From positions 1 through 64,000 of the forward strand of contig CABVSA010000004.1 of assembly GCA_902500805.1 (NCBI GenBank): a stretch of DNA of 64,000 bases, in the 5' to 3' direction. The position numbers and the translations under genes were made by a program. Below the pieces are notes generated by a model, which was given only the letters and a program-made list of their open reading frames with translations, had not been told where the DNA came from and ran no database searches. The DNA comes from an uncultured Nitrospira sp. Lineage in GTDB: Bacteria > Nitrospirota > Nitrospiria > Nitrospirales > Nitrospiraceae. Each line of letters begins with the position of its first letter. Position 1 is the stretch's first letter. Positions 24,495-31,822 of the stretch are shown here, one piece after another.

Positions 24495-25106
24495 ATGAAA
24501 CACATGCTGTTCGGAGTTGTTGTTCTCGCATGCGGAGCTATTGGGCTGACCGGATTATCCAATGCAGAAGAAGAGAAACCGTTCGCACTGAACGTCGACG
24601 TCGCCACGGGGGCTCTCCGTGTGCCAGACAACTACACAGAATGGCCCACGCTTGGTACATGGGCTCACGCCAATACCGATGAGAAATTGGAAAAAAATGG
24701 ACCCGGTCTTCATGAATACCACACGGTGTACACGCAGCCTTCAACGATTGCCCATTATAAAAAAACAGGGCAGTTCCCTGACGGCGCGATATTGGTCAAG
24801 GAACTCTTAAATGCGGAGACGATGGCAATGAGCACAGGACCTGCGGTCGGTCATGCCACTACCGTCAAGGGCTGGTTTGTTCTCGTACGCGACACAAAGG
24901 GGCGGTACAAAGATTCGCCGGTCTGGGGAAATGGATGGGCTTGGGGTCTCTTTAATAAAGGCGATATGACCCATTCCGTCACAAAAAACTACAAGGTAGA
25001 GTGTATCCCTTGTCATATTCCTGCCAAGAGCCTTGCTCCTGCAACTGCTGCAGATGCGGATAAATGGATCTATACGCTTGGCTATCCGATTCTGCAAAAA
25101 CAATAG
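24495..25106 (+). CDS. Cytochrome P460 (third copy)
   Basis: 203 residues with a typical signal peptide (M-K-H-M-L-F-G-V-V-V-L-A-C-G) ending around S-N-A-E. The P460 fold is indicated by the segments Y-T-E-W-P-T-L-G-T-W, E-Y-H-T-V-Y, G-A-I-L-V-K-E-L-L and the C-terminal haem motif C-I-P-C-H. A GAGGAAAGGGG ribosome-binding region precedes the ATG. It differs from the first copy in lacking the T-P-N-D-M-N-D-G-K block, so the two may prefer different nitrogen oxides or redox partners. A crp-like gene and operator precede it directly. Confidence 0.85.
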   Translation: MKHMLFGVVVLACGAIGLTGLSNAEEEKPFALNVDVATGALRVPDNYTEWPTLGTWAHANTDEKLEKNGPGLHEYHTVYTQPSTIAHYKKTGQFPDGAILVKELLNAETMAMSTGPAVGHATTVKGWFVLVRDTKGRYKDSPVWGNGWAWGLFNKGDMTHSVTKNYKVECIPCHIPAKSLAPATAADADKWIYTLGYPILQKQ

Positions 25107-25146
25107 GTCAAGGCGTATGTCCGTGTAGTGACTCTTAAGGGGATGG

Positions 25147-25503
25147 TTGGCGGATGGTGATGCTCCATCCATGTTCCTGATGACGACGCACATTCAATTC
25201 GACAATACCTATGCCAGGGAACACGAAGGCACGTATGTTCCCTGGCAGCCCGCCAAAGTGCCTTTGCCAGAAATTCTTCGATTGAATACAAGCTTGCGGC
25301 ACACAAACCCGCTGTACATTCCACGGAACCATCGTGTGGAAGAAGCGCTGGCTGCAGCCACCGATCACGCAGACCTAGCACCATTCGATCGCCTGTTGAA
25401 CGCCGTCACTCGACCGTTTGAGCAAGATCCTGAGTTGGATGCCTATGCCTCTCCTGCTCCTGTTGAAGTGACGGCCTGTTATCAAACGTTCTGCGGTACG
25501 TGA
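25147..25503 (+). pseudogene. selO: SelO (YdiU) protein adenylyltransferase, C-terminal remnant
   Basis: From about 25306 to the stop the frame encodes N-P-L-Y-I-P-R-N-H-R-V-E-E-A-L followed by P-F-D-R-L-L and the ending Y-Q-T-F-C-G-T. This is the unmistakable C-terminus of SelO pseudokinases, including the redox-active C-G-T tail. The roughly 50 codons before it do not match SelO and the 400-residue kinase-like domain is absent. SelO AMPylates proteins during oxidative stress, so a decayed copy next to msrA fits the theme of the island. Any expression of this fragment is doubtful. Confidence 0.7.
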
Positions 25504-25686
25504 AGACGCCGCCTCCTTGTTGTTGCTATACGGAGAACCTAGGTCATCAATGATGTCTGTGGGGTACATCGTCGTCATGTGTTTCTCTATAGACCAAGAC
25601 CGTCAACGGTTCACCTTTGCGGAAATACGGTCTCTTTATGCAAGAGTCGTCGGCCTCTCATTCGCTTGGATGATAAGGAGCGTCAC

Positions 25687-26196
25687 ATGAGTCAGAGGGA
25701 AACGGCTATACTCGCCGGCGGTTGTTTTTGGGGCATGCAGGATCTTCTTCGCAAGCTGCCAGGAGTTCTCTCGACCAGGGTGGGCTATAGCGGCGGCGAT
25801 GTGCCGAATGCCACGTATCGCAACCATGGAACCCATGCAGAAGCTATCGAAGTCGTGTTTGACCCTGGCAAGCTGACGTTCCGTAATCTGTTGGAGGTGT
25901 TTTTTCAGATCCACGACCCCACCACACTGAATCGCCAGGGCAACGATGTCGGCCCGTCGTATCGATCAGGAATTTACTACACGTCAGAAGCCCAACGCCG
26001 AGCAGCAGAACAGGTAATCGCAGAGGTGAATGCATCAGGTCTCTGGCCCGGTAAGGTGGTCACGGAGGTTCGGCCCGCAGGACCATTTTGGCTGGCGGAA
26101 CCGGATCATCAGGATTATCTTGAGCGGAATCCCCACGGATATACGTGCCACTTTCCAAGACCTCATTGGAAGATACCACCTCAAGCCGGTTCTTGA
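25687..26196 (+). CDS. msrA: Peptide-methionine (S)-S-oxide reductase
   Basis: 169 residues from the ATG at 25687, which has AAGGAGCG upstream; an in-frame extension to 25579 lacks conservation. The catalytic motif is G-G-C-F-W-G with Cys13, followed by [16 protein letters not shown] and the [12 protein letters not shown] block. MsrA reduces the S-epimer of methionine sulfoxide with thioredoxin-linked electrons. There is no signal peptide. It follows the selO remnant and precedes a c-type cytochrome on the same strand. Confidence 0.93.
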   Translation: MSQRETAILAGGCFWGMQDLLRKLPGVLSTRVGYSGGDVPNATYRNHGTHAEAIEVVFDPGKLTFRNLLEVFFQIHDPTTLNRQGNDVGPSYRSGIYYTSEAQRRAAEQVIAEVNASGLWPGKVVTEVRPAGPFWLAEPDHQDYLERNPHGYTCHFPRPHWKIPPQAGS

Positions 26197-26317
26197 TGAG
26201 AGAGCGCTCATCATTTCGGAGGGGGGATCTTGCAGTAATCACCAAGCCGTTACCGGTCGAATGTGTTTAGACTCAACAGGACGCCGGCTAGGGCCTCTTT
26301 AACAGAAGGAGCGTGCG

Positions 26318-26794
26318 ATGAATTCAATGAGAGCACAACAGAACGTGGTAGCAATGATGGCCTTGATTCTTTGGTTTCTACCATTCAACCAACAGACTAT
26401 GGCAGCTGACCCTGAGGGGGGACAACAGCGTTCCTGCGTCCAACCGAGGAAGACTGCGAACGCTCCAGAAGACGTCTTCACGAAGACGAACCCGCTTCCG
26501 GCATCCAGCGACGTTCTCCAAGCAGGAAAAGGACTGTATCTTCACGACGCGAAACCGATGGCCTGCGCTCTGTGCCACGGCAAGCGGGGAGAGGGGAAAG
26601 GACCGGTCAGCGGGGGAATGATGCCGCCAGCGCGCGATTTCACATGCAGCGCGATGATGCGTGAGATCTCGGATGGGCAGCTGTTCTGGATTACAAAGCA
26701 CGGCTCTTCAGGCACAGGGATGATGGCGTTCCCGGATTTGTCGGATGAGGAAGTGTGGCAGCTTGTTCACTATATGAGAAGCCTCGCAAAATAA
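26318..26794 (+). CDS. Class I c-type cytochrome
   Basis: 158 residues with a signal peptide (M-M-A-L-I-L-W-F-L-P-F) ending near A-A-D-P. The haem site is M-A-C-A-L-C-H-G and a second region, G-M-M-A-F-P-D-L-S-D-E-E-V-W-Q-L-V-H-Y-M-R, gives the Met ligand candidate and the C-terminal helix of class I cytochromes. The protein is probably a soluble periplasmic electron carrier, a plausible partner for the P460s or the cytochrome peroxidase. An AGAAGGAGCG ribosome-binding site precedes the ATG. Confidence 0.88.
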   Translation: MNSMRAQQNVVAMMALILWFLPFNQQTMAADPEGGQQRSCVQPRKTANAPEDVFTKTNPLPASSDVLQAGKGLYLHDAKPMACALCHGKRGEGKGPVSGGMMPPARDFTCSAMMREISDGQLFWITKHGSSGTGMMAFPDLSDEEVWQLVHYMRSLAK

Positions 26795-26970
26795 AAGAGG
26801 CCTTCTGACATCTGTACCTCAAGACTTCGCCTGAGAAGCGGCGAACCCTCATCGGGTTTCAGCAACCAGAGCTATTCAACGAACTGCAAGGCCGAGCCCA
26901 GGTGGAAGAGGGTTGCTGCTCGCCCACCCACAGCTGCACGTCAGGCATTCTCAAGACCATGTTTGTTCCT

Positions 26971-26998
26971 CTGAAATCAACACGAAGCTTGATTTCAG
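26971..26998. terminator. Perfect inverted repeat, possible hairpin
   Basis: CTGAAATCAA at 26971-26980 and TTGATTTCAG at 26989-26998 form a 10-bp perfect stem with an 8-base loop. It lies in the 515-base region between the cytochrome gene and the outer-membrane gene. No T-tract follows on either strand, so it may be a protein-binding dyad rather than a terminator. Confidence 0.35.
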
Positions 26999-27040
26999 GG
27001 GAAGCATTTCCATCGTCACGTACCAGAAACTCGTATTTCT

Positions 27041-27056
27041 TGTCTTATACATGACA
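27041..27056. promoter_or_regulatory. Degenerate relative of the island operator
   Basis: TGTCTTATACATGACA keeps the outer TGTC-N8-GACA arms of the consensus but has a different centre. It is upstream of the outer-membrane protein gene and so could bring it into the same regulon. The rest of 26795-27309 shows no supported gene. Support is weak because eight fixed bases can occur by chance. Confidence 0.35.
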
Positions 27057-27309
27057 GAGATTTGTTTACTCGCCATATAGAGTGCGAACCAAAGCCACGA
27101 CACCAGATTTATCTACTACGAGTAAGCAGAGGAGTCATCGCACCGAACACAGCTCCCTGTTAAGCCTCTCCGGTGGACAAAATCTGACGGACAATCGAAC
27201 ACTGGCGCAGAAGCTATGTGTGTTCACACAGTTGTCTGAGGCGATTGCCAGATCCAGGAGACAAGAACTCCGGCATTCAAAACGCTTTGAACGGAAATTG
27301 GTGATATTC

Positions 27310-28356
27310 GTGAAACTGCCGTTAATGACATCATGTGGGTGGTCCTTCCTCGTTTTGTTGTTGCTGTCTTCCCAGGCTCAAGCTGAAACTGATGAGAAGG
27401 AGGCGAAGGCTGATGCAGGCTCTGAATCAGGGTGGCATGTCGGTGGAGAAATGAATGCGTTCTATACCGACGACGTCGCGCTGTTCTCGGCGTCTCAACG
27501 ATTGTCGCTGCAAGAGGATCCTACACAACCGGTCATTCAGACCACCGGCCAAGGTTCAAGCGGTGTGTTTGAACCCTTTGCCCACGTCACGCGATCATTT
27601 CAGTCGAGCTGGGGGAAAACGGACCTGACGGCGCGAGCCCAAGGGTTTGTCTTTACCGACCAGACCGCTTTTTCTCATGGCACGTATGGCGCACAGCTGA
27701 CTCAAGCACTCCCAGGAGGAGAGACTATCTTCCGGATGCGGTATCACTACGGGCCGCACCTATTCTTGGGCAATCACGGCCCTGGCGAGTTACGGTCATC
27801 GGATCGCGGGGGCGAGTACGTAACGACACACTTTGGAACGGCAGAGCTGGAGCGTAAACTGCTCGAGAATCTCACCATTCGCGGGTTAGCCCGATACGGA
27901 GACCGATCGTACAACGAGAGTTTTGCCCATCGGAATACTCGCTTTTGGACTCTTGGGACCCATGTCATGTGGGAAATCAAGCCGGGAATCGGATTGTTGG
28001 TCGGATACCACTACGAACGAGGGCTGGCTGATGGGAGACACAACCCACAAATTGGAGAGGACATCTCCTATGTCACACATTATGTCGAAGCAGAGCTGGA
28101 GGCACGTGTGACGGACAAGCTCACCTTGATCGGTGGTTTCGACCTTGAGCGAACTAGTTATACGTCAGGTATCCCTGGTGACGACTTTCTCGGCACGCGT
28201 GAAAGAATTTATCAGGGAGAAGTCATGGCGCGATATCAGTTGACTGATGCGCTCGCACTTTCGATCGGGTATCTACACGGACGATGGAAACTCAGCTATG
28301 AAGACGAGGCAGCCAAAATAAACACCGTTACAGTCGGCAGTCTGTTTCGATTTTAA
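27310..28356 (+). CDS. Outer-membrane beta-barrel protein, unknown substrate
   Basis: 348 residues from the GTG at 27310, chosen because it gives a normal signal peptide (W-S-F-L-V-L-L-L-L-S-S-Q-A-Q-A) preceded by GGTGAT; the frame is open to 27082 and an upstream start cannot be excluded. The mature part is a series of amphipathic strands such as G-I-G-L-L-V-G-Y-H-Y-E-R-G and A-L-S-I-G-Y-L-H-G-R-W-K and ends V-G-S-L-F-R-F, with the aromatic C-terminus of outer-membrane barrels. Size suggests 14-16 strands. It closes the plus-strand series starting with the third crp-like gene. Confidence 0.68.
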   Translation: MKLPLMTSCGWSFLVLLLLSSQAQAETDEKEAKADAGSESGWHVGGEMNAFYTDDVALFSASQRLSLQEDPTQPVIQTTGQGSSGVFEPFAHVTRSFQSSWGKTDLTARAQGFVFTDQTAFSHGTYGAQLTQALPGGETIFRMRYHYGPHLFLGNHGPGELRSSDRGGEYVTTHFGTAELERKLLENLTIRGLARYGDRSYNESFAHRNTRFWTLGTHVMWEIKPGIGLLVGYHYERGLADGRHNPQIGEDISYVTHYVEAELEARVTDKLTLIGGFDLERTSYTSGIPGDDFLGTRERIYQGEVMARYQLTDALALSIGYLHGRWKLSYEDEAAKINTVTVGSLFRF

Positions 28357-28656
28357 TCACATGGCTTCTGTCTGACCCTCTTCCCCTGCGATAGACTTGC
28401 CGTCTCTTGATTTCGTAGGAGTGTATGGAAAGAAATAGGAAAAAGTCGGGAACTGATGATAAACCGAAGGTGAGAAGTTGTATTTCGGCTTGTCCTAACG
28501 GCAAAAACGAATCCTTCCTGCGCTGGTCAGCAGGCTGTGTGAGCACCTGAAGAAGCTAGGTACTAACCCTACGTGTTCCCGGCGTGTTCTCTCCACAGCA
28601 AAATAGGCCCAAATTCCCCTCAATTGGGCTGAGCCAAACTGAACACGTAAAACAGC
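28357..28656. other. Intergenic region downstream of the redox island
   Basis: About 300 bases between the barrel gene and a hairpin near the truncated tRNA. No open frame with recognisable features, repeat or promoter-like pair was found. It lies next to the tRNA remnant and may contain the island junction. Confidence 0.35.
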
Positions 28657-28683
28657 GAAACGCTTCTACTGGAGAGGCGTTTC
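28657..28683. terminator. Stable hairpin beside the truncated tRNA
   Basis: GAAACGC at 28657-28663 pairs with GCGTTTC at 28677-28683. The inner TTCT/AGAG continues the stem to about 11 pairs with a five-base loop. A short T/C tract follows on the plus strand. It could terminate transcription into or out of the island. Confidence 0.4.
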
Positions 28684-28720
28684 AATGCCATGACAAGGGT
28701 TTGAGTGGAGGTCTCGGAGA

Positions 28721-28762
28721 GGATTAGGAAACCGTTGCTCTATCCAACTGAGCTACGGGGGC
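28721..28762 (-). pseudogene. Truncated tRNA-Arg(CCU), 5' half only
   Basis: Read on the minus strand, the 5' end begins GCCCCCGTAGCTCAG and has a proper D-arm (GCTC...GAGC), the anticodon-stem strand ACGGT and the loop TTCCTAA with anticodon CCT. After the loop the sequence becomes TCCTC instead of the ACCGT needed to close the stem, and no T-arm or complementary acceptor end follows in the next 360 bases. The gene is therefore broken at about nucleotide 39. tRNA genes are common integration targets, so this probably marks an island boundary. A complete copy must exist elsewhere if the CCU-reading tRNA is needed. Confidence 0.7.
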
Positions 28763-28829
28763 GTAGGGCGAACTGTAGCGCACTGGCAGGCAGATTGGAA
28801 GGGGAGGGTAGATACTTCCTGCTCTTCCG

Positions 28830-29012
28830 TCAGCCGCAGCATCCGCCGGCGAAGACTTGCCGCTGTCTGTGGGCGTTCCAACAGGCAGGGCAAAGTTGGA
28901 CGGTGGAATGGGTCAATCCATCGACCGATTCGATTCTCTGCTCCACGACCATCCCGCAATCCGAACAGGGGCCTGCTGCAGTCTCCAACTGTCTATGCGC
29001 TTCGACCATCAT
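28830..29012 (-). CDS. Small zinc-ribbon-like protein
   Basis: 60 residues beginning M-M-V-E-A-H-R-Q. Two cysteine pairs, P-C-S-D-C-G and L-C-P-A-C-W, are separated by about 25 residues, which is right for a treble-clef or zinc-ribbon fold. It ends G-G-C-C-G. The start overlaps the stop of the preceding small gene by 20 bases, so it looks like the third cistron of the LexA-like repressor operon. The pattern recalls DksA/TraR-type fingers but the diagnostic helices are absent. Function unknown. Confidence 0.5.
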   Translation of the reverse strand: MMVEAHRQLETAAGPCSDCGMVVEQRIESVDGLTHSTVQLCPACWNAHRQRQVFAGGCCG

Positions 29013-29235
29013 GCGCCATCACCTTGGTGTTCGGGCGAATATGTTGATTGCACACGGATGACATAAACGCCCGTGCTTGTCGGGAACCGGTCAGGACCCA
29101 GAACCGTTTCACCGGTGAACCGACCGTGGCTGTCCCTAATCCCGCTTGGAGGTGTTTGACACGATCATCCAAGGCTGCCACCGTTTTTTCCAACTGGAGG
29201 ATCCACTCCTTCGTGACGGGGGTTGGTTCTGGCAT
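28993..29235 (-). CDS. Small protein following the LexA-like repressor, unknown function
   Basis: 80 residues from the ATG at 29235 (M-P-E-P-T-P-V-T-K-E-W), with a GAGAGGAG ribosome-binding site. The N-terminal half W-I-L-Q-L-E-K-T-V-A-A-L-D-D-R-V-K-H-L predicts a short coiled coil; the C-terminal half is basic (V-K-R-F-W-V-L-T-G-S-R-Q-A-R). It begins 17 bases after the repressor's stop and overlaps the next small gene, so it belongs to the repressor operon. No family recognised. Confidence 0.5.
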   Translation of the reverse strand: MPEPTPVTKEWILQLEKTVAALDDRVKHLQAGLGTATVGSPVKRFWVLTGSRQARAFMSSVCNQHIRPNTKVMAHDGRSA

Positions 29236-29252
29236 GATTCCACTCCTCTCTG

Positions 29253-29798
29253 CTAACGAGCGCAATGCCGAATGACGCCGATAACAAGCCCTTCGATCTG
29301 AAACTCGTCGGATGGGTGAACCAGAATCGGCTGCATCGTGTCGTTGGCCGGACGCAGCTCGATGTGACGCTCTTTCTTATAGTAGATCTTGATCGTCGCT
29401 TCACGATTGACCAAGGCCACGACCGTTTGTCCGTTCTTCGCCGTTTCTTGTTTGCGGACGATGACCAAGTCGCCGGGGAGAATGCCCTCATCCTTCATCG
29501 ATTCGCCCTTGACTTTCAAGGCGAAGGTTTTTCCGTCGTGGAACATGCTCGGGGGAACGTCGACCAGTTCCGCTTGTGAGACTGGTTCGATCGGAGTCCC
29601 GGCGGCAACAAGGCCGGCCATGGGAATCTCCGTCTTTTGTCGCAATTGATTCAGCACGACGGAGACGATGCCGGGAATTTTCCGCATGCCGGCTTCATAC
29701 CGTGCGACGGAGACGCGAGTCGTGTGCAGGGCATCAGCCAGTTGTTGCTGCGTGAGACCTAATTCTTCTCGAAGGCGTCTGACGTCTTGTGGTTTCAT
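29253..29798 (-). CDS. LexA-like self-cleaving XRE repressor
   Basis: 181 residues from the ATG at 29798. An XRE helix-turn-helix is at about 12-38 (L-T-Q-Q-Q-L-A-D-A-L-H-T-T-R-V-S-V-A-R-Y) and an S24 peptidase domain at about 62-175. The cleavage site Ala66-Gly67 is in V-A-A-G-T-P, the nucleophile Ser100 is in K-G-E-S-M-K-D and the base Lys137 is in A-T-I-K-I. It is thus a complete self-cleaving repressor of the phage CI/HdiR type rather than the winged-helix LexA type, and would be inactivated by RecA filaments during DNA damage. A 17-bp dyad lies immediately upstream, probably its own operator. Confidence 0.85.
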   Translation of the reverse strand: MKPQDVRRLREELGLTQQQLADALHTTRVSVARYEAGMRKIPGIVSVVLNQLRQKTEIPMAGLVAAGTPIEPVSQAELVDVPPSMFHDGKTFALKVKGESMKDEGILPGDLVIVRKQETAKNGQTVVALVNREATIKIYYKKERHIELRPANDTMQPILVHPSDEFQIEGLVIGVIRHCAR

Positions 29799-29800
29799 TA

Positions 29801-29817
29801 TGTATCCATTGGTAACA
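29801..29817. promoter_or_regulatory. Candidate operator of the LexA-like repressor
   Basis: TGTATCCATTGGTAACA is an imperfect 17-bp dyad. The bases TGT..CCA.TGG..ACA are perfectly symmetric and all remaining positions are A or T. It lies two bases before the repressor start codon on the minus strand, which is where an autorepressor operator would block expression. Confidence 0.55.
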
Positions 29818-30053
29818 CATCGAGCGACTCTCGTCAAGCGGATCCAGATGTGTGGAGGGTTTCATGTTCGAGGTGAGGCCGCCTCTTGAAGGTATTTAGA
29901 AAAACGAGTCATGGCCGGATGTGGCTGGGTAGGCTCGATCGTCCTGCTGACTAAAAACTAGGCAAGAAGCTCGATCTGAGCGCATAGCGTGTGTTCGGCA
30001 ACCGTGGGGATACGTAACCACAGACTTATCCACAGAAACTGGGGAGAGGGGCG

Positions 30054-31145
30054 CTATTCCACGAACTCTTCGTTCAGCGCGACTGTTTTGATATGGGCAA
30101 ACACGAGCTGGCCTAGTTTCAAACCTAACAACATCAGCGATTTTCTCGTGATACTGGCCACGAGCGGGGTGCCGATATCCAAGACGACGTCTACGGAGGA
30201 CTGATCGATTTCCCGGACTTCTACGACCGTGGCTTTCAGGATATTCAAGATGCTGGTCGGCACGACTGTTTGCGCGAGGACCAGACTGACATCGTTGGAA
30301 AAAATATGGACACGCAGGGCTTGCCCGACAGGCACAGACTGAATCGGAACAAACAGCGCGTGGTTGTTGAAGTCCAACTGAGTCAGTCCGTATTGCAGGT
30401 CATGATGTATGACGCGCGCGTTCAAGATGGCGCCGATTCGATGCAGCCCCAACTGTCCTCTGAAATGCAACGTGGTGAACACCTCATTGAGCAGGCCGGT
30501 GCCGACGACGTGGCCTTCTTTCATGAGGATGACACGGTCTGCCAGTTGAAGGATTTCCGTCAGTCCATGACTCACATAGAGCACCGGGATGCGGAGGTGC
30601 TCATGAAGCTGACGGATGAAGGGAAGGACCTCTTGCTTCCGCTGAAGATCAAGCGAGGCAAGGGGTTCATCTAATAACAGTAGTTTGGGACTGGTCAGCA
30701 GTGCGCGCCCGATCGCCACCCGTTGTTGCTCTCCGCCGGAGAGCTTATGAATTCGGCGATCAAGCAGATGGCCGATTCCCAGAATCTCAATCACCTGTTC
30801 CGGAGCAACTCGGCGCGCTTCAATGGAGATTCGTTTATAGCCGTACAGAAGATTCGAGCGCACGTCATAATGAGGAAACAGGCGCGGCTCTTGAAAGACA
30901 TACCCGATCGGGCGTTCGTAGAGCGGTAGACAGCGCCCGCGGCTCTCATCCTGCCAGACCTCCTCGCCGAATTGCATGAAGCCCTGCGGTGCCCGTTCGA
31001 GTCCGGCCAGACATCTCAACAGCGTGGTCTTGCCTGATCCAGAGGGGCCGAAGATGGCAGTAATGCCTGATATCGGCACATCGAGATTCACGTTCAGACG
31101 GAATGTCGACAACGGCAGGTCGAATCTGGCTCGGAGGTGACTCAT
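30054..31145 (-). CDS. modC: Molybdate ABC transporter, ATP-binding protein
   Basis: 363 residues. Walker A is G-P-S-G-S-G-K-T-T at about 34-42, the ABC signature L-S-G-G-E-Q-Q-R at about 138, and Walker B L-L-L-L-D-E-P is followed by the switch His in Y-V-S-H. A MOP/TOBE molybdate-binding domain occupies about 290-358 (S-I-L-N-I-L-K-A-T-V-V-E-V). Its GTG/ATG start overlaps the modB stop by four bases. It powers molybdate import, needed for molybdopterin enzymes such as nitrite oxidoreductase and nitrate reductase. Confidence 0.92.
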   Translation of the reverse strand: MSHLRARFDLPLSTFRLNVNLDVPISGITAIFGPSGSGKTTLLRCLAGLERAPQGFMQFGEEVWQDESRGRCLPLYERPIGYVFQEPRLFPHYDVRSNLLYGYKRISIEARRVAPEQVIEILGIGHLLDRRIHKLSGGEQQRVAIGRALLTSPKLLLLDEPLASLDLQRKQEVLPFIRQLHEHLRIPVLYVSHGLTEILQLADRVILMKEGHVVGTGLLNEVFTTLHFRGQLGLHRIGAILNARVIHHDLQYGLTQLDFNNHALFVPIQSVPVGQALRVHIFSNDVSLVLAQTVVPTSILNILKATVVEVREIDQSSVDVVLDIGTPLVASITRKSLMLLGLKLGQLVFAHIKTVALNEEFVE

Positions 31146-31813
31146 GAGACGTGGATGGGAAATCGACGGTTCACGACGTACACCGCCAGCAAGACGAGAA
31201 AGGAAAAGGTCAACAAGATGGCCGCGATCGCATGGGCTTGGCCATACTCCATGGCTTCCACATGCTCAAAGATCGTCGTGGAGAGGACTCGCGTCTGTCC
31301 AGGAATTGACCCGCCGACCATCAGCACGACGCCGAACTCCCCGATTGTATGGGCGAACCCGAGCACGATGGCGCTGATATATCCCCGCAGAGCGATCGGA
31401 GAGACGACGGTCAGGAAGGCATCGAGTTTTGAGGCGCGAAGCGACCAGGCTGCTTCCAGGGGGGCTTTTCCGACGGCTTCGAATGCACCCTGGAGAGGCT
31501 GGATCACAAACGGCATGGAGTAGAAGACCGAGGCGATCACGAGTCCGGTGAACGTGAAGGCAAGGCTGACCTGTGCTACCCGTCCGAACGGCCCATAGGG
31601 ACCGAGCGTAATAAGCAGGTAAAACCCAAGCACGGTGGGAGGAAGCACGATGGGAAGCGCAACCAGTGCCTCAATGATCGGTCTGATGCGTGAGCGGGTA
31701 TGGGCCAGCCACCAGGCGAGCGGAGTGCCGATGAGAAGGAGTACGATCACCGTCGTCGTGGCCAGTTGCACGGTGACCCACAGGGCACTTAGATCGAGGT
31801 CTGTCATTCCCAT
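31142..31813 (-). CDS. modB: Molybdate ABC transporter, permease
   Basis: 223 residues with five or six membrane segments. The EAA loop of binding-protein-dependent permeases reads E-A-A-W-S-L-R-A-S-K-L-D-A-F at about 138-151, and the typical L-P-I-V-L-P-P-T-V-L-G-F-Y-L start of ModB domains is near 53. It is ten bases from modA and overlaps modC, so modABC is one coupled unit. The transporter imports molybdate, possibly tungstate. Confidence 0.93.
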   Translation of the reverse strand: MGMTDLDLSALWVTVQLATTTVIVLLLIGTPLAWWLAHTRSRIRPIIEALVALPIVLPPTVLGFYLLITLGPYGPFGRVAQVSLAFTFTGLVIASVFYSMPFVIQPLQGAFEAVGKAPLEAAWSLRASKLDAFLTVVSPIALRGYISAIVLGFAHTIGEFGVVLMVGGSIPGQTRVLSTTIFEHVEAMEYGQAHAIAAILLTFSFLVLLAVYVVNRRFPIHVS

Positions 31814-31822
31814 CCTCTGTTG

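Noticed and set aside
28721-28762. A group I intron interrupting the tRNA-Arg(CCU) anticodon loop
   Set aside because: Such introns are known at this tRNA, but no 3' exon complementary to the acceptor stem occurs in the 360 bases downstream, so truncation is the simpler reading.
30026-30034. TTATCCACA, an exact DnaA box, near the end of modC
   Set aside because: A single box without clustered partners, an AT-rich unwinding element or dnaA/dnaN nearby is expected by chance and does not support an origin.
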